Shown here one piece after another: positions 60,006 to 64,000 of a stretch of 64,000 nucleotides of DNA. The stretch lies in the NCBI GenBank assembly GCA_050293315.1, contig JBNKMS010000022.1, positions 1 through 64,000 on the forward strand, read 5' to 3'. Position 1 is the first letter of the stretch. Every line of letters begins with the position of its first letter. A model generated the notes under the pieces. That model made no database searches and was not told where the DNA came from. It saw only the letters and a program-made list of their open reading frames with translations. Source of the stretch: CBFDBF01 sp050293315 (GTDB lineage Bacteria > Pseudomonadota > Gammaproteobacteria > Chromatiales > Chromatiaceae). The translations under genes were made by a program, and so were the position numbers.

Positions 60006-61994
60006 ATGCCTTCACATAGAGAGCTGGCCAACGCCATACGGGCACTCAGTATGGACGCGGTACAGCGGGCCAATTCCGGCCACCCAGGCGCCCCGCTGGG
60101 GATGGCCGATATAGCCGAGGTGTTGTGGAACCAGCACTTGCAACACAATCCAGCAAATCCTAACTGGGCAGACCGCGACCGCTTTGTTCTCTCCAACGGC
60201 CACGGCTCCATGTTGATCTATTCACTGCTGCATCTATCAGGCTACGACCTCTCGATAGATGATCTAAAGAATTTCCGTCAGCTCCATTCAAAGACACCGG
60301 GGCATCCGGAGTATGGTTACGCCCCAGGGGTGGAGACCACCACCGGTCCGTTGGGACAGGGTATTACCAACGCGGTCGGTATGGCGCTGGCCGAGCGTAC
60401 CCTGGCCGCACAGTTCAACCGGGATGGGCACGATATTGTCGATCATTACACCTATGTGTTTCTGGGCGATGGCTGCATGATGGAGGGTATATCGCATGAG
60501 GCCTGCTCTCTGGCCGGCACTCTGGGGCTGGGTAAGCTGGTTGCGCTGTGGGACGACAACGGTATCAGCATCGATGGAGAGACAGACGGCTGGTTCAAGG
60601 ATGACACGCCGAAGCGGTTTGAGGCCTATGGCTGGCATGTAATCAGCGGTGTTGATGGGCATGACGCTGCGGCTGTGAACGACGCGATCACTGCTGCCAA
60701 GGCGGTAACCGACCGCCCCAGCCTGATCTGTTGTCGTACCACTATCGGCTTCGGTTCGCCCAATCTTGCAGGTAGCCACGACTGTCACGGTGCTCCCCTG
60801 GGAGAGGATGAGATCAAGGCGACGCGTGAGCAGTTGGGGTGGAAGCACGCCCCCTTTGTGATACCGGATGAGATTTATGCGAGCTGGGACGCAAAAGAGC
60901 AAGGGGCGGCTCTGGAGGCTGCATGGGACGAACGTTTTAGCGCCTATGCCGATGCGCATCCGGATCTGGCAGCAGAGTTCAGACGGCGCATGGCTGGTGA
61001 TCTGCCGGTCAACTGGGAACTGGAGGCGGACAAATTCGTTGCTGAGGTGGATGCCAAGGCTGAGTCCATACCCACCCGCAAGGCGTCCCAGGTGGCTCTT
61101 AATGGTTACGGTCCGCTGTTGCCGGAGATGCTGGGAGGCTCTGCCGACCTGACCCCGTCCAACCTGACCGCCTGGTCAGGCTCCAAGGCGATCACCGATG
61201 GTCATGTCGATGGTAACTATATCTCTTACGGGGTGCGGGAGTTCGGCATGAGCGCCATGATGAATGGCATGGCCCTGCATGGTGGTTTTATCCCCTACGG
61301 CGGTACCTTTCTGGTGTTTTCCGAGTATGCACGCAACGCCCTGCGCATGGCGGCGCTTATGAAGCAGCGGACTGTGCTGGTATATACACATGACTCAATA
61401 GGGCTGGGTGAAGATGGGCCTACCCATCAGCCGGTGGAGCAGACCTCAACCCTGCGCCTGATGCCCAATATGGATGTGTGGCGACCATGTGATGCGGTGG
61501 AGACCGCTGTTGCATGGAGGTCAGCTCTTGAAAAGCGTGATGGTCCCAGCAGTCTTATCCTGTCACGACAGAATCTGCCCCATCAGATGAGGAGTGAGGA
61601 GCAGATAAAAGACATAGGTCGTGGTGGATATGTCCTAAAGGATTGCGAGGGTAGTCCCGATACAATCGTTATCGCCACAGGTTCAGAGGTGGCGCTGGCC
61701 GTTGAGGCAGCCGCCAAGAGTGGTAAGAGTGTGCGGGTGGTCTCGATGCCATGTGCAGAGCTGTTCGATGCGCAGGATAAAGAGTACCGTGAATCGGTAC
61801 TGCCTGCCGCTGTTACCTCCCGGGTTGCAGTTGAGGCCGGGGTGAGCGACTACTGGTACAAGTATGTTGGTATCAATGGTCGAGTGGTTGGTATTGACCG
61901 TTTTGGTGAGTCAGCGCCTGCCGGCGAGCTGTTTGAGCAGTTTGGGTTTACTGCTGACAATGTGGTTGCGGCAATCGACGAGGTGACCGCCTGA
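60006..61994 (+). CDS. tkt: Transketolase
   Basis: This thiamine-diphosphate enzyme transfers two-carbon units in the pentose phosphate and Calvin pathways. The 662-residue protein has ANSGHPGAPLGMADIAEVLW, the ThDP/Mg2+ motif GDGCMMEGISHEA, and LGEDGPTHQPVEQ with the catalytic glutamate domain. AGGA lies 8 bases ahead of the ATG. It starts the tkt-gap-pgk run, seen in many autotrophic and other gammaproteobacteria. Confidence 0.97.
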   Translation: MPSHRELANAIRALSMDAVQRANSGHPGAPLGMADIAEVLWNQHLQHNPANPNWADRDRFVLSNGHGSMLIYSLLHLSGYDLSIDDLKNFRQLHSKTPGHPEYGYAPGVETTTGPLGQGITNAVGMALAERTLAAQFNRDGHDIVDHYTYVFLGDGCMMEGISHEACSLAGTLGLGKLVALWDDNGISIDGETDGWFKDDTPKRFEAYGWHVISGVDGHDAAAVNDAITAAKAVTDRPSLICCRTTIGFGSPNLAGSHDCHGAPLGEDEIKATREQLGWKHAPFVIPDEIYASWDAKEQGAALEAAWDERFSAYADAHPDLAAEFRRRMAGDLPVNWELEADKFVAEVDAKAESIPTRKASQVALNGYGPLLPEMLGGSADLTPSNLTAWSGSKAITDGHVDGNYISYGVREFGMSAMMNGMALHGGFIPYGGTFLVFSEYARNALRMAALMKQRTVLVYTHDSIGLGEDGPTHQPVEQTSTLRLMPNMDVWRPCDAVETAVAWRSALEKRDGPSSLILSRQNLPHQMRSEEQIKDIGRGGYVLKDCEGSPDTIVIATGSEVALAVEAAAKSGKSVRVVSMPCAELFDAQDKEYRESVLPAAVTSRVAVEAGVSDYWYKYVGINGRVVGIDRFGESAPAGELFEQFGFTADNVVAAIDEVTA

Positions 61995-62068
61995 TCATAT
62001 GCAATATGGTCAGGACATAACGCTTTTACGATTTTAGAAGTACTAAATATGTCTAACGGAGAGTGACT

Positions 62069-63070
62069 ATGACAATTAAAGTAGGTATCAACGGTTTCGG
62101 TCGCATTGGTAGGATGGTCTTTCGCGCCATCGCCAAGGAGTTTCCGGAGATTGAGGTCGTCGGCATCAACGACCTGCTGGAGCCCGATTACCTGGCCTAC
62201 ATGCTTAAGTATGACTCGGTGCACGGTAACTTCCCGGGTGAGATCGCCGTTGATGGCAATACCATGATTGTCGACGGTAAGAGTGTCCGGGTAACTGCTG
62301 AGATGGATCCGGCCAATCTGAAATGGGACGAGGTGGGGGCTGAGATCGTGATTGAGGCCACCGGTCTATTCCTGACCGCCGAGGCCGCACAGAAGCATAT
62401 CGATGCCGGTGCCGGCAAGGTTGTGTTGTCAGCCCCCTCCAAGGACAGCACCCCTATGTTTGTCTTTGGTGTTAACCATCATGAGTATGCAGGTCAGACT
62501 ATCGTCTCCGGTGCCTCCTGTACCACCAACTGTCTTGCCCCGGTGACTAAGGTGTTGCACGACAACTGGGGGGTCAAGCGCGGTCTGATGACTACCGTGC
62601 ATGCCGCCACCGCCAGCCAGAAGACTGTTGACGGACCATCCAAGAAGGATTGGCGTGGCGGCCGCGCTATCCTGGAGAACATCATTCCCTCATCCACCGG
62701 TGCCGCCAAGGCGGTGGGTAAGGTGCTGCCGGCGTTGAACGGCAAGTTGACCGGCATGTCTTTTCGCGTCCCTACCACCGACGTCTCGGTGGTGGATTTG
62801 ACCGTAGAGCTGGAGAGGGGCGCCTCCTACGAGGAGATCTGCGCAGCCATGAAGGCAGCCTCCGAGGGAGAGCTGAAGGGTGTGCTCGGCTACACCGAGG
62901 AGAAGGTGGTGGCCACCGACTTCCGTGGCTGCTCCGTCCCTTCGACATTCGATGTGGGTGCAGGTATCGCCCTGGACGAGACCTTCGTTAAAGTGGTCTC
63001 CTGGTACGACAACGAGTACGGCTACACCTGCAACATGCTGCGCCTGCTGCAGTACGTTGAGGCTAACTAA
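62069..63070 (+). CDS. gap: Glyceraldehyde-3-phosphate dehydrogenase, type I
   Basis: This 333-residue enzyme has the NAD loop INGFGRIGRM, an aspartate in INDLL that favours NAD+, the catalytic C151 in SGASCTTNCLAP and the C-terminal WYDNEYGYTCNML. Numbering matches the family. The ATG at 62069 is chosen since GGAG (62058-62061) is 7 bases upstream; a GTG six bases earlier is too close to it. It lies between tkt and pgk and serves glycolysis, gluconeogenesis or the Calvin cycle. Confidence 0.97.
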   Translation: MTIKVGINGFGRIGRMVFRAIAKEFPEIEVVGINDLLEPDYLAYMLKYDSVHGNFPGEIAVDGNTMIVDGKSVRVTAEMDPANLKWDEVGAEIVIEATGLFLTAEAAQKHIDAGAGKVVLSAPSKDSTPMFVFGVNHHEYAGQTIVSGASCTTNCLAPVTKVLHDNWGVKRGLMTTVHAATASQKTVDGPSKKDWRGGRAILENIIPSSTGAAKAVGKVLPALNGKLTGMSFRVPTTDVSVVDLTVELERGASYEEICAAMKAASEGELKGVLGYTEEKVVATDFRGCSVPSTFDVGAGIALDETFVKVVSWYDNEYGYTCNMLRLLQYVEAN

Positions 63071-63111
63071 GCAGCCTTATTAATTAGAAGGCCCTGGTAT
63101 AGGCGTTCACA

Positions 63112-64000
63112 ATGTCCATTCTTAGAATGACCGACCTCGATCTTGCCGGCAAGCGGGTACTCATCCGTGAAGACCTGAATGTGCCGATAGAGGCGGGCAA
63201 GGTCACCAGCGACAAGCGCATTCGCGCCTCACTGCCAACCATCAAGCATGCGATGGAGGCCGGCGCCAAGGTGATCCTTATGTCCCACCGGGGGCGTCCG
63301 GTCGAGGGTGAGCCGGTGGGTGATCTGACCCTGCAACCGGTGGCGGACCATCTGGCAGGAGTCCTCGGGTGTAGCGTAGAGCTGATTGGAGACTATCTGG
63401 ACGGCATCCGCGAGCTGGCGGATGGTGAGGTAGTGTTGCTGGAGAACTGCCGCTGCAACGCAGGCGAGAAGAAGAACGCAGATGATCTATCGAAAAGATA
63501 TGCGGCCCTCTGTGATATCTATGTGAATGATGCATTTGGCACTGCCCACCGGGCCCAGGCATCCACCTATGGGGCCGGTATGTTTGCCTCGGTTGCCTGC
63601 GCCGGGCCACTATTGGCGAACGAACTTGATGCCTTGGGTAAGGCCTTGGACAACCCGGCACGCCCCATGGTGGCTATCGTTGGAGGTTCTAAGGTCTCTA
63701 CCAAGCTGACCGTGCTGGATGCCCTCACCAAGGTGGTGGATCAATTGATCCCGGGTGGAGGTATCGCCAATACCTTTATCGCCGCTGCCGGCTATAACGT
63801 AGGCAAATCTCTCTGTGAAGAGGAGCTGATCTCAGAGGCTAAACGGTTGATGGAGGCGGCCAAGGCCAAGGGTGGAGAGATACCGGTCCCGACCGATGTG
63901 GTTGTAGGCAAGGAGTTCTCGGCGTCGACCAAGGCGGTAGTCAAGCGGGTAGAGGATATTGACGCCGACGATATGATCTTCGATATCGGCCCGGAGACCG
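63112..64000 (+). CDS. pgk: Phosphoglycerate kinase, 3' end beyond the window
   Basis: The reading frame from ATG 63112 is open to the right edge and covers about 296 of roughly 390 residues. Motifs present are VLIREDLNVPI, SHRGRP, LLENCRCNAGEKKN, VNDAFGTAHRAQAST, AIVGGSKVSTKL and GGGIANTF; these bind phosphoglycerate and start the nucleotide domain. It follows gap by 41 bases in the same direction, so they are probably one transcription unit. Confidence 0.95.
   Translation, partial: MSILRMTDLDLAGKRVLIREDLNVPIEAGKVTSDKRIRASLPTIKHAMEAGAKVILMSHRGRPVEGEPVGDLTLQPVADHLAGVLGCSVELIGDYLDGIRELADGEVVLLENCRCNAGEKKNADDLSKRYAALCDIYVNDAFGTAHRAQASTYGAGMFASVACAGPLLANELDALGKALDNPARPMVAIVGGSKVSTKLTVLDALTKVVDQLIPGGGIANTFIAAAGYNVGKSLCEEELISEAKRLMEAAKAKGGEIPVPTDVVVGKEFSASTKAVVKRVEDIDADDMIFDIGPET

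Overview
The window reads as a chromosomal core segment of a gammaproteobacterium. Gene order supports this. The run rpoH-ftsX-ftsE-ftsY-M16 peptidases-rsmD-coaD-ferredoxin-mutM and the run DUF4426-metW-metX-yggT-proC-yggS-pilT-pilU-pyrC'-pyrB-pyrR-ruvX-yqgE-tonB-gshB-pilGHIJ-chpA both match, from memory, the order in Pseudomonas aeruginosa. The run yrbG-kdsD-kdsC-lptC-lptA-lptB-rpoN-hpf-ptsN-rapZ-HPr is the enterobacterial and pseudomonad order. Three features point towards a Chromatiales-like (purple sulfur or sulfur-oxidising) lineage rather than Pseudomonas, with moderate confidence: a ferredoxin very close to the Allochromatium vinosum type, a VPxPA-type C-terminal sorting signal, and hprK with a mannose-type EIIA in the rpoN cluster. 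No rRNA, tRNA, CRISPR array, transposase, integrase or prophage was seen.

Layout. 1-1.6 kb: a secreted VPxPA-CTERM protein and a gene-free stretch built of palindromic repeats, ending in the rpoH terminator. 1.6-5.2 kb (minus): heat-shock sigma factor, the FtsEX divisome ABC complex and the SRP receptor. 5.4-9.6 kb (plus): an M16 peptidase pair, rsmD, coaD and a 2[4Fe-4S] ferredoxin. 9.7-10.4 kb: two small uncharacterised genes. 10.6-16.7 kb (minus): mutM, a Gld-like ABC system with DUF4340 and GldG-like partners, and the Mg2+ channel mgtE. 17-26 kb (minus): regulatory PTS proteins, rpoN, the Lpt/Kdo lipopolysaccharide genes and a Ca2+/Na+ antiporter. 26-32.7 kb (minus): metW/metX, a bacterial dynamin-like GTPase, yggU/yggT, proC and yggS. 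33-35.2 kb (plus): the twitching motors pilT and pilU. 35.2-43 kb (minus): pyrimidine genes, ruvX, yqgE, tonB, apbE and gshB. 43.2-52.9 kb (plus): the Pil/Chp chemosensory cluster. 53-64 kb: rsmE, a phosphofructokinase, a GlsB-type membrane protein, the S-adenosylmethionine cycle (metF, ahcY behind an SAH riboswitch, metK), a thioredoxin-fold protein, then tkt-gap-pgk. The pgk gene runs off the right edge.

How the parts connect. PilT/PilU and the Pil/Chp cluster together indicate type IV pilus twitching under chemosensory control, but the adaptation enzymes PilK and ChpB seen in Pseudomonas are missing from the locus. HPr, EIIA, HprK, RapZ and PtsN form a regulatory phosphotransfer module with no sugar permease and no enzyme I nearby. 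tkt, gap and pgk could serve glycolysis, gluconeogenesis or the Calvin cycle.

No unmistakably new system was found. The observations most worth following are a dispersed intergenic repeat with a 9-base period, a terminator-like hairpin in the pilT leader with no upstream gene to serve, a single-domain HprK with enzyme I absent, an orphan PyrK-like flavoprotein beside a non-catalytic PyrC', and a dynamin-like GTPase set into a conserved gene block. All residue numbers and family assignments were made by eye and by hand counting.
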